DNA from: Pseudomonas sp. CAN1
GTDB taxonomy: Bacteria > Pseudomonadota > Gammaproteobacteria > Pseudomonadales > Pseudomonadaceae
NCBI RefSeq assembly: GCF_030462585.1
Contig: NZ_JASMRU010000014.1
Span: 80,338 to 138,863 of the forward strand
DNA length: 58,526 nt
Direction: 5' to 3'
Below the pieces are notes generated by a model. It was not told where the DNA came from and searched no databases. It saw only the letters and a list, made by a program, of their open reading frames with translations. Positions 8,512 through 16,997 of this stretch are shown here, one piece after another. The position numbers were made by a program, and so were the translations under genes. How positions within the stretch are numbered: the stretch's first letter is position 1; each line of letters starts with the position of its first letter.

Positions 8512-9024
8512 TCAGCCCCGACCTTCCGCCTTCTCGAACAGCTCCAGCAGGTCCGTCAGCGTGCTTTCCAGGTACTCGCCCGCACGGTACGCGGGCTTCA
8601 GCGCATCACCGCCAGCCACCACCTCCAGCGGCCGTTCGATGAAGCGCCCCACCGGCTGGAAATCGCCATCGAGCACCAGCACCACCGGGATCAGGATGCG
8701 CTCCAGCGCCATGCGCTCACGCAGGTCGTCCTCGGCGCGGCCCTTGCTGATCACCGCCAGCTCCACCCGCGGTTGCAGGCGTTGCAGGTGGTCCATCACG
8801 GTGACGTTGATCTGGCAGTCCGGGCACCACATCTCGCCGGCGATCAGCAGGTGGTAGCGGCCCTCGATGGCCTGGATGCGGCGCAGGGTATCGGCGCTGA
8901 TCGTGCCGGGCTTGGCCAGCAGCTGCTGGACCTTGCGCACGCCGGCGATCTCGTCGGGCAGGCCGTGGTTGACGAAGGCGTCGAAGCCCTCGCCGATGGA
9001 GAAGAGTTCCTCGAAGGAGGCCAT
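8512..9024 (-). CDS. Thioredoxin-family protein
   Basis: 170 aa. A CxxC redox motif is at C67-C70 (AGEMWCPDCQIN) after the beta strand YHLLIAG, as in the thioredoxin fold. IPVVLVLDGDFQPVGRFIERP holds the expected cis-Pro and the following strand. The start at 9024 (MASFEELF) is chosen for AAGGA ten bases upstream; an ORF extending to 9081 would overlap the next gene's stop region. No signal peptide, so it is cytoplasmic. It is probably cotranscribed with the NTF2-like gene upstream. It belongs to the thioredoxin-like proteins of unknown partner rather than TrxA. Confidence 0.8.
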   Translation of the reverse strand: MASFEELFSIGEGFDAFVNHGLPDEIAGVRKVQQLLAKPGTISADTLRRIQAIEGRYHLLIAGEMWCPDCQINVTVMDHLQRLQPRVELAVISKGRAEDDLRERMALERILIPVVLVLDGDFQPVGRFIERPLEVVAGGDALKPAYRAGEYLESTLTDLLELFEKAEGRG

Positions 9025-9081
9025 GGGGATTTCCTTGAACGGGTGATGGCCCATCCCAGCAGAAATCCCCGAGGCGGGCAA

Positions 9082-9525
9082 TCAGCTCTTGGCGGTCTGC
9101 GCCTTGGCTGCAGCCAGGTAGGGCGCCAGGCGGCGGCCCATTTCCTCGCCCAGGGCCTGCAGGCCGCTGAGCGGGCGGACCATCACCTCGAACTCGACGA
9201 TCTTGCCGCTCTCGTCGAAGCGGATCATGTCGATGCCCTTGAGGTCCTTGCCGTTCACCGTGGCGCTGAATTCCAGCACTACGTTGAGGCCGTCGCCGGT
9301 GGCCAGTTCGCGGTGGTAGGTGAAGTTCTCGAACACCTGCAACACGGTGTTGAGGATGGTCGAGACCACCGGCGCGCCGGGGTAGGGCGAGTGCGCCATG
9401 GGCGAGCGGAACACCGCGTTGGGTGCCAGCAGCGACGGCAGGCTGGACAGGTTCTTGGCGGCCACCATCTGGTGCCAGCTGGCCAGCGAAGCGGCGGCCT
9501 GGGGATGCAGGTTCAGTGCGGTCAC
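9082..9525 (-). CDS. NTF2-like / SnoaL-like protein
   Basis: 147 aa with the cone-shaped NTF2-like pattern: N-terminal helices (ASLASWHQMVAAKNLSSLPSLLAPNAVFRSP) and then curved sheet strands (LNVVLEFSATVNGKDLKGIDMIRFDESGKIVEFEVMVRP). Members are small cytoplasmic enzymes or ligand-binding proteins, so no reaction can be assigned. The GGAGG-like sequence before the ATG supports the start at 9525. The thioredoxin-like gene follows 57 bp downstream on the same strand and may share its transcript. Confidence 0.78.
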   Translation of the reverse strand: MTALNLHPQAAASLASWHQMVAAKNLSSLPSLLAPNAVFRSPMAHSPYPGAPVVSTILNTVLQVFENFTYHRELATGDGLNVVLEFSATVNGKDLKGIDMIRFDESGKIVEFEVMVRPLSGLQALGEEMGRRLAPYLAAAKAQTAKS

Positions 9526-9634
9526 GGGATTACCTCCTGGGAGTTCTTGTTGTTCACTCAGGACGATACGGCCGCGCCGGCAACTCGCTCAATGATCGGA
9601 AATGACAGAAGACTGATCCTGGCGTACAGCGCTT

Positions 9635-10138
9635 TCAGTGTGTGGCCGGGCTGATCAGGTAGCTCACCAGCTGCGGATCGTCCCCCGGCTCGATGCTCTG
9701 CACCGGGCGCGGCAGGTCGGCGAACACGGCTTTCCAGAAGGCTGCCGCCACTTCGTCCTGGGCATAGAAACGCACCAGCCACGGGCCGGGATTGCCCAGC
9801 AGCACCTGGTTGGCCAGCGCGCGGCCGATGCCCATGCGCCGGTACTTCTTCAGCACGAACAGGTCCGACAGCTCCAGCGCGTCGATGCCCGGCAACTCGC
9901 TGCCTTCCACCAGCAGGAAGCCGGCGATGAAGCCGTCGGCAAGGATCAGGTTGGCGCTCCACTCCGGCTCGCTCCAGTAGCGCGCCAGGTGCTCCTCGTG
10001 GATGTAGAAGCGGCCGTCGACCTCGACGTCCTCGTCTTCCCAGTCCGACGACTCGTAGGCGTAGTACTGGTAGAGGTTGCGGATCAGGTCCTGGTGCTCG
10101 GGGCCGGCCTGCACCAGCTGGATGGAAAGGTCGTTCAT
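9635..10138 (-). CDS. GNAT-family N-acetyltransferase
   Basis: 167 aa. Acetyl-CoA-binding motif A is visible as LELSDLFVLKKYRRMGIGRALANQVL, with RRMGIG as the pyrophosphate loop. An acidic N-terminal part (SSDWEDEDVEVDG) would shape the acceptor pocket. The start at 10138 (MNDLSIQLVQAG) is the natural domain start; the much longer ORF upstream is a shadow of the divergent regulator gene. Acceptor substrate unknown. It diverges from the Rrf2-type gene across 142 bp, so that regulator may control it. Confidence 0.85.
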   Translation of the reverse strand: MNDLSIQLVQAGPEHQDLIRNLYQYYAYESSDWEDEDVEVDGRFYIHEEHLARYWSEPEWSANLILADGFIAGFLLVEGSELPGIDALELSDLFVLKKYRRMGIGRALANQVLLGNPGPWLVRFYAQDEVAAAFWKAVFADLPRPVQSIEPGDDPQLVSYLISPATH

Positions 10139-10280
10139 GGTCAGGGCTCGCGGGGCGGCGGAAGAGGGCGCGTGACCGCCATTGTCGCCCATTCCGCTGG
10201 CAATGCCAGTGGCAGACGGGTTTGAACCGCGCCGCGGCGGGGTGCGATGATGCAGGCGCCTTCCCCTTCGAGACCCCGCC

Positions 10281-10712
10281 GTGCGAACCGACAGCCGCCT
10301 CTCGCGCATGCTCCACGTGCTGCTGCACATGGCCCGCGATGACCAGCCCGTGACCTCCGAACGCATCGCCCAGATGCTCGGCACCAACCCGGCCGTGGTG
10401 CGGCGGACCATGGGCGGCCTGCGCGAGGCCGGTTACGTGCGCTCGGAGAAGGGTCATGGCGGCGGCTGGACGCTGGACTGCGACCTGGCCCAGGTGACGC
10501 TGCTGGACGTCTACCGCGCCGTGGGCAGCGAGCGCCTGTTCGCCATGGGCTTCGATAACGACAACCCGGACTGCCTGGTGGAAAAGGTGGTCAACGCCGC
10601 CCTGCAGGACGCCATGGAGCAGGCCACCGCCATCCTCCTGGAGCGCCTGGGCGCCGTGTCCCTGGCTGATCTCGCCGAACGCTTCACCGCGCTCTATCCG
10701 AAAGACCGCTGA
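10281..10712 (+). CDS. Rrf2-family transcriptional regulator
   Basis: 143 aa, GTG start. Winged HTH at about residues 5-62 (LSRMLHVLLHMARDDQPVTSERIAQMLGTNPAVVRRTMGGLREAGYVRSEKGHGGGWTL), including the GGxGGG wing turn typical of Rrf2 proteins. Unlike IscR or NsrR it has a single cysteine (PDCLVE), so no Fe-S cluster of the usual three-Cys type is possible. It is closer to the YwnA/cluster-free group. It is divergent from the GNAT gene. Signal unknown. Confidence 0.85.
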   Translation: MRTDSRLSRMLHVLLHMARDDQPVTSERIAQMLGTNPAVVRRTMGGLREAGYVRSEKGHGGGWTLDCDLAQVTLLDVYRAVGSERLFAMGFDNDNPDCLVEKVVNAALQDAMEQATAILLERLGAVSLADLAERFTALYPKDR

Positions 10713-10810
10713 TTACGATTTGTCGATAAACGACGCGGCTCCTGGTGGATCTGAGACGTTTTCATTGAACGATATGTCGGCCTTTCCCGAGAAGTTCGTG
10801 CCGGTTTTTC

Positions 10811-10927
10811 CCCCTCACCCCAGCCCTCTCCCTCAGGGAGAGGGAGCCGTCTGTACCGGCTGATGCCGTGGCTTCATCCTGCACCGAACGGTCCCCTCTC
10901 CCTGAGGGAGAGGGTTAGGGTGAGGGG
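10811..10927. repeat. Nested inverted repeat, family D
   Basis: Outer arms CCCCTCACCC and GGGTGAGGGG enclose two further hairpins, CCCTCTCCCTCAGGGAGAGGG and CTCTCCCTGAGGGAGAG, with a 53-bp centre. It occupies most of the 339-bp gap between the Rrf2 gene and the next gene. This pattern is a known kind of dispersed proteobacterial repeat. One copy is in the window. Confidence 0.85.
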
Positions 10928-10970
10928 CTCTTGTCCCTAAATGGACCAGCATTGCGGTCGATGACTGGCG

Positions 10971-11009
10971 TTGACCCTGTGCGTCCAATCAAGTTACTTT
11001 AAAAGTAAC
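10971..11009 (+). promoter_or_regulatory. Promoter with 17-bp palindromic operator
   Basis: TTGACC (10971-10976) and TACTTT (10995-11000) are spaced by 18 bp. The perfect palindrome GTTACTTTAAAAGTAAC (10993-11009, 8-bp arms round one A) covers the -10. The dyad resembles sites of HxlR- or MarR-type repressors. No such regulator gene is adjacent. Confidence 0.5.
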
Positions 11010-11051
11010 GAAAGATTCGAAGTCTCAGTCACTGCCCACCAGGAACCCCCC

Positions 11052-11438
11052 ATGATCGATCTCTTGAACTCGCCGCTGGCCGGCGCGCTGTGGACCTGCC
11101 TTGCCCTGGCCATCGCTGCCTCCGCGCTATCGATGACCGTTACCCAGACCGAACTGTTCGCCCCGCTGCGGGCGCTGGCCAGGAAAATCCACCCGCAGGT
11201 CGGCCATCTGTTCCAGTGCTTCTACTGCTTCAGCCACTGGGTGGTGATTGCCGGCACCCTGGTCTACCGTCCGGTGGTGATCGCCAGCGGCTGGGCGCCG
11301 GTCGACTGGCTGGTGGCGACCTTCTTCACCATCGCGCTGACGGCGATGTTCTGCGGCCTGCTGTTCAAGGTGTTCCTCACCGCCATGGCCAAGGCCGTCA
11401 GTGAGCGGGAACTGAAGAAGCTGTTCGCCAGCGAGTGA
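11052..11438 (+). CDS. Small integral membrane protein, DUF1360-like
   Basis: 128 aa. There are two or three hydrophobic segments (LAGALWTCLALAIAASALSM; VVIAGTLVYRPVVIA; WLVATFFTIALTAMFCGLLF) and a conserved-looking CFYCFSHWV motif between the first two, similar to the C-x2-C...W motif of DUF1360 proteins. The start at 11052 is set by AGGAAC upstream and the normal hydrophobic N-terminus. It is expressed from the promoter at 10971-11009, just past the family D repeat, and followed 18 bp later by a methyltransferase gene. Function unknown. Confidence 0.7.
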   Translation: MIDLLNSPLAGALWTCLALAIAASALSMTVTQTELFAPLRALARKIHPQVGHLFQCFYCFSHWVVIAGTLVYRPVVIASGWAPVDWLVATFFTIALTAMFCGLLFKVFLTAMAKAVSERELKKLFASE

Positions 11439-11456
11439 TAGGCAAAAGGACTCCGC

Positions 11457-12146
11457 ATGAACCACTCCGAACTGATGGCCCCGTTCCACGATCCCGACGC
11501 CGCCGCGCGTTACGCGGAAAACCCGCCGCGCTTCGTTCCCGGCCTGTTCGACCTGCACCGCATGGCGGCCATCCTGCTGGCCGAACAGGCGCCGGCGGAC
11601 GGCCACCTGCTGGTGCTCGGCGCGGGTGGCGGCATGGAGCTGCGCGCCTTCGCCGAAGCCCAGCCGGGCTGGCGCTTCACCGGTGTCGATCCGTCTGCCG
11701 AAATGCTCGCGGTGGCAGCGCAGATGCTCGGCCCCAACGCCCAGCGCGCGGACCTGCTGCAGGGCTACATCGAAGACGCTCCGCCAGGCCCGTTCGACGG
11801 CGGCGCCTGCCTGCTGACCCTGCACTTTTTGCCCGAGGCGGAACGCCTGCGCGTGCTGCGCGAAATCCATGCCCGGCTCAAGCCGGATGCGGCCTTCGTC
11901 ATGGCTCACCTCTGCGTCCCGCAAGGCGCCGGTGAGCGGGCGCGCTGGCTGTCGCGCTATGCCGAGTTCGCCGTCAGCGCGGGGATGGAGCCCGGCAACG
12001 CCCAGCGGGCACGCAACGCCGTGGATGCGCACCTGAACATCCTCACGCCCGAGCAGGACGAAGCGCTGCTCTGGGAAGCCGGCTTCAGCCGCATCGAGGC
12101 CTTCTACGTCGGCTTCGCCTTCCGAGGCTGGGTTGCGCTCGCCTGA
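11457..12146 (+). CDS. Class I SAM-dependent methyltransferase
   Basis: 229 aa. SAM-binding motif I is LLVLGAGGGMELRAFA (about residues 51-66), followed by the acidic strand end FTGVDPSAEML and, later, ACLLTLHFLPEAERLRVLREIHARLKPDAAFVMAHLCVP as motifs II/III. This is the UbiE/Methyltransf_25 style of small-molecule methyltransferase, cytoplasmic and of unknown acceptor. It begins 18 bp after the membrane-protein gene and is probably in its operon. RBS AAAGGA precedes the ATG. Confidence 0.87.
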   Translation: MNHSELMAPFHDPDAAARYAENPPRFVPGLFDLHRMAAILLAEQAPADGHLLVLGAGGGMELRAFAEAQPGWRFTGVDPSAEMLAVAAQMLGPNAQRADLLQGYIEDAPPGPFDGGACLLTLHFLPEAERLRVLREIHARLKPDAAFVMAHLCVPQGAGERARWLSRYAEFAVSAGMEPGNAQRARNAVDAHLNILTPEQDEALLWEAGFSRIEAFYVGFAFRGWVALA

Positions 12147-12195
12147 TACTGACCTCTGCTAGGCTGGCGTCCCGTTTTGCGCTGGACGCCAGTCG

Positions 12196-12687
12196 ATGCA
12201 GATTCCTGCCACCCACGTCATCCACCAGACCGAGCACTGGCTGCTCAATCACCATCTGGCGTCTGCCTTGCCCGGCTACCTGATGCTCGGCTCGAAGCGG
12301 CCGGTGGAGTCGCTGGCTGACCTGCCGGAAGCCGCGCTGGCAGAGATGGGCGGGCTGTTGGCGAAGGTGCAGCGCATCCTCGAAGACACACTGCAACCCA
12401 AGTGGCTATACATCGGCCGTTTCGGCCATGCGCCGGGCTTGCCGATCCACTTCCATTTCATTCCGGTTTACACCTGGGTCGAGGATGCGTTCTGGGCCGA
12501 TGAGCGCTATCGCTCGCTAACTCAGTTCGCCCACATCGACGATGCCGCCACCCAGACCGATGGCGCCGAACTGACCCTGTTCATCTGGCGCGAATTCGGT
12601 GAAGCGCCGCTGCCGCCGGCGGTGCAGGGGCCTTCGATCGAACAGGTGATCGAGCAGCTACGCGGGCGTTTCGTCCAGCCCCAGTGA
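12196..12687 (+). CDS. HIT-family protein with degenerate first histidine
   Basis: 163 aa. The histidine-triad motif is reduced to P83-I-H85-F-H87-F-I-P: H85 (the usual nucleophile) and H87 remain but the first His is Pro. The N-terminal substrate-pocket segment (LLNHHLASALPGYLMLGSKRP) matches HIT hydrolases that act on nucleotide phosphoramidates or dinucleoside polyphosphates. Whether this protein still hydrolyses nucleotides is unclear. Its end overlaps the convergent LysR gene by 30 bp. Confidence 0.8.
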   Translation: MQIPATHVIHQTEHWLLNHHLASALPGYLMLGSKRPVESLADLPEAALAEMGGLLAKVQRILEDTLQPKWLYIGRFGHAPGLPIHFHFIPVYTWVEDAFWADERYRSLTQFAHIDDAATQTDGAELTLFIWREFGEAPLPPAVQGPSIEQVIEQLRGRFVQPQ

Positions 12688-13602
12688 CGCCAGCAGCCAG
12701 TCATGGAACAGCTGAGCTGCCGGTGACAGCTGGCGGTGGCGCAGGGACACCAGGTACTCGCCGCGCTCGGTGACCATGGCCAGCTCCGTCACCCGTTGCA
12801 TCTCGCCGTTGGCCACCGCTTCGTCGGCCATGAAGCCCCAGGCCAGGCCGATGCCCATGCCCTGCTGCACGGCGCGGTAGGCGAGGGTGAGCTGGTTGAA
12901 CACCGGGTCGCCCTCCGCCGGCTGGTAGTCCTTGCCGAAGTGGCCGAACCAGTCGTGCCAGTCCAGGCAGCTCCAGGCTGAGGTATCCAGCTGCACCAGC
13001 GGCGCGGCGGCGAGCTGGTCGAGGGTGGTGATGCGCGAGGCATCGAAGTCCGGTCGGGCCACCGGATAGACCACTTCGGGCAGCACGAAGCGGCTGTTCA
13101 GTGTGGTCCAGTCGCCGGCGCCGTAGAGGATGCCCAGGTCGAAATCCACCAGGCTGGCTTCGTCGATCTCGTTGATCGCGTGTACGTGCACGGCGATGCC
13201 GGGGTGCGCCTTGTTGAACTCGATCAGCCGGGGGAACAGCCAGAACTGCGCCAGCGCATGGGTCGCCAGCACCGACACGGCGTTGCTCTGATGCACGTTG
13301 CGGATGCGCCGCACGCTGTGTTGCAGGCGATCGAGCAGCATGTCGACGGTGCTCAGCAGCTCCGTGCCGGCGGCGGTGAGAGTGACGCCGCGTGGTTTGC
13401 GCTCGAACAGCGGCACCTTGAGGCTGTCTTCCAGCGCGCGCATCTGCTTGCTCACCGCGCTCTGGGTGAGGAACAGCTCGGTGGCGGCCTGGGTGAAGCT
13501 GCCGCAGCGGCCCACGGCCTCGAAGGTGATGAGGGTTTCCAGGGGCGGCAGGGTGCGCAGGTAACGGCTGATGACGGCTCTCCGGTGAAAGGGCTGAGGC
13601 AT
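12658..13602 (-). CDS. LysR-family regulator, GcvA-like
   Basis: 314 aa. The HTH region LPPLETLITFEAVGRCGSFTQAATELFLTQSAVSKQMRALEDSLKVPLFERKPRGVTLTAAG is of the GcvA/AmpR group, with an effector-binding domain after about residue 100. It diverges from the EamA transporter gene across 108 bp, making that transporter the likely target. Its 3' end overlaps the convergent HIT gene. The N-terminus (MPQPFHRRAVISRYLRT) is longer than usual, and no internal Met offers a better start. Confidence 0.86.
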   Translation of the reverse strand: MPQPFHRRAVISRYLRTLPPLETLITFEAVGRCGSFTQAATELFLTQSAVSKQMRALEDSLKVPLFERKPRGVTLTAAGTELLSTVDMLLDRLQHSVRRIRNVHQSNAVSVLATHALAQFWLFPRLIEFNKAHPGIAVHVHAINEIDEASLVDFDLGILYGAGDWTTLNSRFVLPEVVYPVARPDFDASRITTLDQLAAAPLVQLDTSAWSCLDWHDWFGHFGKDYQPAEGDPVFNQLTLAYRAVQQGMGIGLAWGFMADEAVANGEMQRVTELAMVTERGEYLVSLRHRQLSPAAQLFHDWLLASLGLDETPA

Positions 13603-13710
13603 TCCTGGCGGGAATGTCTCGGTGCGGATTTATCCTTGGTCAGAACCTACCACAACCGCTACCGTGGCGGCTCTTTATGGGCATTCACTGAAGTATCGAG
13701 GTTGTTGCAG

Positions 13711-14661
13711 ATGAAACGCGGGGTGGTCTACGCAGGCATGGCAGGGGCGATCTGGGGCGGGGTGATCCTGGCGCCGTCGCTGGTGCCGGAGTTCAACCCG
13801 CTGCTGATCAGCTCCGTGCGTTTCGCGCTGTATGGCGCCATCTCGCTGCTGATCGCCCTGCCGGTGGCCCTCGGCCTGCTGCGTCGGGTCAGCCGCGAGG
13901 ACCTGTCGATGCTGATTCGCCTGTCCCTGGCCGGCAACCTGCTGTACTTCGCGCTGCTGTCGGCGGCGGTGCAGTTCGCCGGGGTGGCGGCGGCCTCGCT
14001 GATCAACGGCATCATGCCGCTGGCGATCAGCTACCGCAGCCGTTCGGAGCAGGACTCGCTACCGCTGTCGCGGATGAAGATGCCGCTGGCGCTGGTCGCC
14101 CTGGGCATCCTCTGCATCAACCTCGATCCGTCGGCGCTGATGGCTGCCGGCAGCACGCCGGGCGAGCGCATCCTCGGCATCGTCTGCGGTTTCTCGGCGG
14201 TGATCTGCTGGTCCTGGTACGCCACGGCGAATGCGCGCTACCTGAAAGCCAGCCACTTCACCAGCCACCAGTGGTCGACGCTGACCGGGGTGGTCACCGG
14301 CGTCATGGCCGTGGTGCTGGCGGGAGTGGGAGTGCTGATCGCGCCGCAGGCGGTGCCGACCGGCATTTCCTCGGAGCGCTGGATGGTGTTCCTCTGGGTC
14401 TCGCTGTTCCTAGCCATCTTCGGCTCGTGGGTCGCCAATGGCCTGTGGAACGCCGCAACGCGCCGGCTGCCGATGAGTCTGGGCGGCCAGCTGATCGTCT
14501 TCGAAACGCTGTTCGCCTGCGCCTACGCCTACATCAACGAGCAGCGCCTGCCCGGCCCGGTGGAGGCGTTGGCGATCATCCTGCTCACCGTCGGCGTGCT
14601 CTGGGCCATCGGCCTGCACCGCGCGCCGGCCGAGATCGAAGGGCGCGCGGCGCAGTCCTGA
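13711..14661 (+). CDS. EamA/DMT-family transporter
   Basis: 316 aa with about ten hydrophobic segments in two repeats, typical of drug/metabolite exporters (MKRGVVYAGMAGAIWGGVILAPSLVPEFNPLLISSVRFALYG; second half LFLAIFGSWVANGLWNAATRRLPMSLGGQLIVFETLFACAYAYI). The start at 13711 is chosen for this N-terminus and GAGG upstream; the frame is open further upstream but runs antisense to the LysR gene. Inner membrane; substrate unknown, though amino acids or metabolites are common for the family. Its 3' end comes within two bases of the convergent parvulin gene. Confidence 0.87.
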   Translation: MKRGVVYAGMAGAIWGGVILAPSLVPEFNPLLISSVRFALYGAISLLIALPVALGLLRRVSREDLSMLIRLSLAGNLLYFALLSAAVQFAGVAAASLINGIMPLAISYRSRSEQDSLPLSRMKMPLALVALGILCINLDPSALMAAGSTPGERILGIVCGFSAVICWSWYATANARYLKASHFTSHQWSTLTGVVTGVMAVVLAGVGVLIAPQAVPTGISSERWMVFLWVSLFLAIFGSWVANGLWNAATRRLPMSLGGQLIVFETLFACAYAYINEQRLPGPVEALAIILLTVGVLWAIGLHRAPAEIEGRAAQS

Positions 14662-14662
14662 G

Positions 14663-15514
14663 TCACATCCCGAGGTCGTTGCGGCGGTTGCCCGAGCCCT
14701 CGATGGGGTCGTCGTCCAGGCGGATGCCCTGCACGCCGATCTCCTTCTCCAGCGCCAGCAGGTACTGGCGCAGGGCGTGGCGGGTGGATTCCTCGCGCAG
14801 GCTGTGATGGACCTTGTGGGCGACCTGGGCGTAAGGCAGCGGCTTGCGCTCCTGGCGCGCGTCGATGCTGACGATGTGCCAGCCGTAGCGCGACGCCAGC
14901 GGCCGGTCGTGCAGGCCTACCGGCAGGCGCTGCAGGGCCTGGTCCAGTTCGGCGACGGTCTGCCCGGAGGTCAGCCAGCCCAGTTCGCCGCCTTCGTCCT
15001 TCGACGGGCAGGCGGAGTGCCGCTGGGCCAGGTCGGTGAAGCGTTCCGGGTGTGCGATCAACTCCTTCAGCAGCTTTTCGCCCAGGCGGTAATGGGCGTC
15101 GCGGGCCTTGGCGTCTTCCGGTGCGGCGGGCAGCAGGATGTGCCGCACGCGCAGGCGGGTGGGCTCGGAGAAGCGCTCGCGGTGGGTGTCGAAGTAGCGC
15201 TGGCAGGCGCCTTCGTCCGGCTCCGGGACGTTCAGCTCGCGCTCCAGCAGCAGCGCCACGGCCTGGTCGTTCTCGTCTTCGCTGCCGGCCTTGTCGTTGC
15301 CGGCCGTGAGGCCGAGCATGGCGGCGCGCTGGCCGAGCAGCTCGCGCACCACCAGCGCCCGCGCGGCCTTGAGCTGGGCCTCGGCGAGGCTGGCGGAAGG
15401 GTGGAAGGGCGTCTCCTTTGCGATGTCCGCTTCGGAGAGTTCGGTGTCGCCGACGCGGATTACCGCGAGCGGCGCATCGGGCAGGTTTTCGACGGCAATC
15501 ATGTCCATCTGCAT
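14663..15514 (-). CDS. Parvulin-type peptidyl-prolyl isomerase, last gene of nar operon
   Basis: 283 aa. An N-terminal helical region of about 115 residues is followed by a PpiC/parvulin rotamase domain at about 120-230 (LRVRHILLPAAPEDAKARDAHYRLGEKLLKELI...GGELGWLTSGQTVAELDQAL...SRYGWHIVSIDAR). No signal peptide, so it acts in the cytoplasm, as do NifM-like relatives. A gene of this type ends the nar operon in P. aeruginosa too, which suggests a folding role for the nitrate reductase subunits; that role is inference. It starts five bases after the narI stop. moaA, sometimes next in this operon, is absent here. Confidence 0.88.
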   Translation of the reverse strand: MQMDMIAVENLPDAPLAVIRVGDTELSEADIAKETPFHPSASLAEAQLKAARALVVRELLGQRAAMLGLTAGNDKAGSEDENDQAVALLLERELNVPEPDEGACQRYFDTHRERFSEPTRLRVRHILLPAAPEDAKARDAHYRLGEKLLKELIAHPERFTDLAQRHSACPSKDEGGELGWLTSGQTVAELDQALQRLPVGLHDRPLASRYGWHIVSIDARQERKPLPYAQVAHKVHHSLREESTRHALRQYLLALEKEIGVQGIRLDDDPIEGSGNRRNDLGM

Positions 15515-15519
15515 CTTCC

Positions 15520-16203
15520 TTAGCCGCGACGGCGGACGATCTGGTAGTTACGCCCGAAGTAGCCCAGCGGGATGCTCCACACGTGGACCAGGCGGGTGAA
15601 GGGGAACAGCAGGATGATGGTCAGGCCGAGGAAGATGTGCAGCTTGAAGATCAGCGGCGCTTCCACCACGAAGTCGGCGGCGCCACCGCGGAAGAACACG
15701 ATGGCCTGCGCCCAGTTGGCCAGCGCCAGCATCATGCCGCCGTCGAGGTGGTCCATGGATTCGAAGATGGTGGTCAAGCCCAGGCACGCCTGCAGCAGGA
15801 GCAGGGCGATGATCAGGTTGTCCATTGCGCTGGAGGAGGCGCGCACGCGCGGGTTGCTCAGCCGCCGCCAGAGCAGCATGGCGCCGCCGATCACGCAGAG
15901 CACCCCGGCGATACCGCCGAAGATGATCGCCATCAGCTGCTTGTGCCCGGCCGAGAGGAACGGCGCATAGACCCAGTGCGGCGTCAGCAGGCCGACCAGG
16001 TGGCCGCCGAAGATCGCCAGGATGCCGATGTGGAAGAGGTTGCTCGCCAGGCGCATGTTCTTTGACGAGAGCATCTGGCTGGAGCCGGTCTTCCAGGTGT
16101 ACTGGCCGTAGTCGTAGCGCATCAGGCTGCCGATCAGGAACACCGTGCCGGCGAGGTAGGGGTAGATGCCGTAGATGAATTGGTGCAGGTATTGCTCGAA
16201 CAT
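15520..16203 (-). CDS. narI: Respiratory nitrate reductase gamma subunit NarI
   Basis: 227 aa, five membrane helices. It carries two haems b and passes electrons from quinol to NarH. The four axial His are visible at 58, 68, 189 and 207, equivalent to H56/H66/H187/H205 of E. coli NarI. The conserved end [27 protein letters not shown] is present. It anchors NarGH to the cytoplasmic face of the inner membrane. It lies 35 bp after narJ and is followed by the parvulin gene. Length is normal and no key residue is missing. Confidence 0.97.
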   Translation of the reverse strand: MFEQYLHQFIYGIYPYLAGTVFLIGSLMRYDYGQYTWKTGSSQMLSSKNMRLASNLFHIGILAIFGGHLVGLLTPHWVYAPFLSAGHKQLMAIIFGGIAGVLCVIGGAMLLWRRLSNPRVRASSSAMDNLIIALLLLQACLGLTTIFESMDHLDGGMMLALANWAQAIVFFRGGAADFVVEAPLIFKLHIFLGLTIILLFPFTRLVHVWSIPLGYFGRNYQIVRRRG

Positions 16204-16238
16204 GATGGGCCTCCGTTCATTCGCTCGTTGGCATTAGC

Positions 16239-16997
16239 TCATTGGCGCTCTGACGGCATGATCTGCACGACCTGGGGCAGCGCTTCGTACTTGCGCTCGG
16301 CCAGGCGTCGTCCTTCGGCGGATTGCAGGCTGCAGTCCTTGTCGGTTTCGGCGTGGAAGCGCACGGCTTCTTCCTCCCACACCGCATCCAGTGCCTGGGG
16401 CGTGTTGTCCGGCTCTTCGCTGGCGGCCACCGGGCGCTGCTCTTCGACCGCCTCGGTGGCGCCGATCAGGGCGAGCAGGGCGTGGGGCACCAGCGCGTAG
16501 CGGGTGTCGCGCTCATCCAGGCGCGCGGCGAGCAGGGCGAGGATGTGCTGGATGTCGCCCAGCCACTGGCCGATCTCCTCGTGGCTGCGGGTGGACAGGT
16601 ACTCCAGAAACAGCGGCAGGTAGTCCGGCAGCTCGCGGGCGTCGAGCTGGAAGCCGGCGGCCTCGTACTCGGCCAGCAGGTTGACCATGGCCTGGCCGCG
16701 GTCGCGGGATTCGCCATGCACGTGCTCGAACAGCAACAGCGAGGTGGCGCGGCCACGGTCGAACAGCTCGACGTAGGCTTCCTCCAGATCGAGCAGGTCG
16801 CCTGCGGCCAGCTCACCGCACCACTGCGCCAGCTCGGCACGCAGCTTCAGCGGCAGGCGGTCCTCGGCGTCGAGAATCTCCACGGCTTCGGCGCTGGCAG
16901 CCTGCAACTCGGCGGTGGGGTAGTCGAGCAGGCGCGCCAGCACGCGCAGGCTGAGCAGGCCGACGATGGGGCCTTCATACGGCTCGTAGTTACCCAT
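16239..16997 (-). CDS. narJ: Nitrate reductase assembly chaperone NarJ
   Basis: 252 aa, all-helical TorD/NarJ chaperone (LLSLRVLARLLDYPTAELQAASAEAVEILDAEDRL...LEEAYVELFDRGRATSLLLFEHVHGESRDRGQAMVNLLAEYEAAGF). It binds apo-NarG until the Mo cofactor and Fe-S cluster are inserted and is not part of the final enzyme. The ATG at 16997 overlaps the end of narH by eight bases. A longer upstream ORF is only the narH tail in another frame. It is slightly longer at its C-terminus than E. coli NarJ. Confidence 0.96.
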   Translation of the reverse strand: MGNYEPYEGPIVGLLSLRVLARLLDYPTAELQAASAEAVEILDAEDRLPLKLRAELAQWCGELAAGDLLDLEEAYVELFDRGRATSLLLFEHVHGESRDRGQAMVNLLAEYEAAGFQLDARELPDYLPLFLEYLSTRSHEEIGQWLGDIQHILALLAARLDERDTRYALVPHALLALIGATEAVEEQRPVAASEEPDNTPQALDAVWEEEAVRFHAETDKDCSLQSAEGRRLAERKYEALPQVVQIMPSERQ

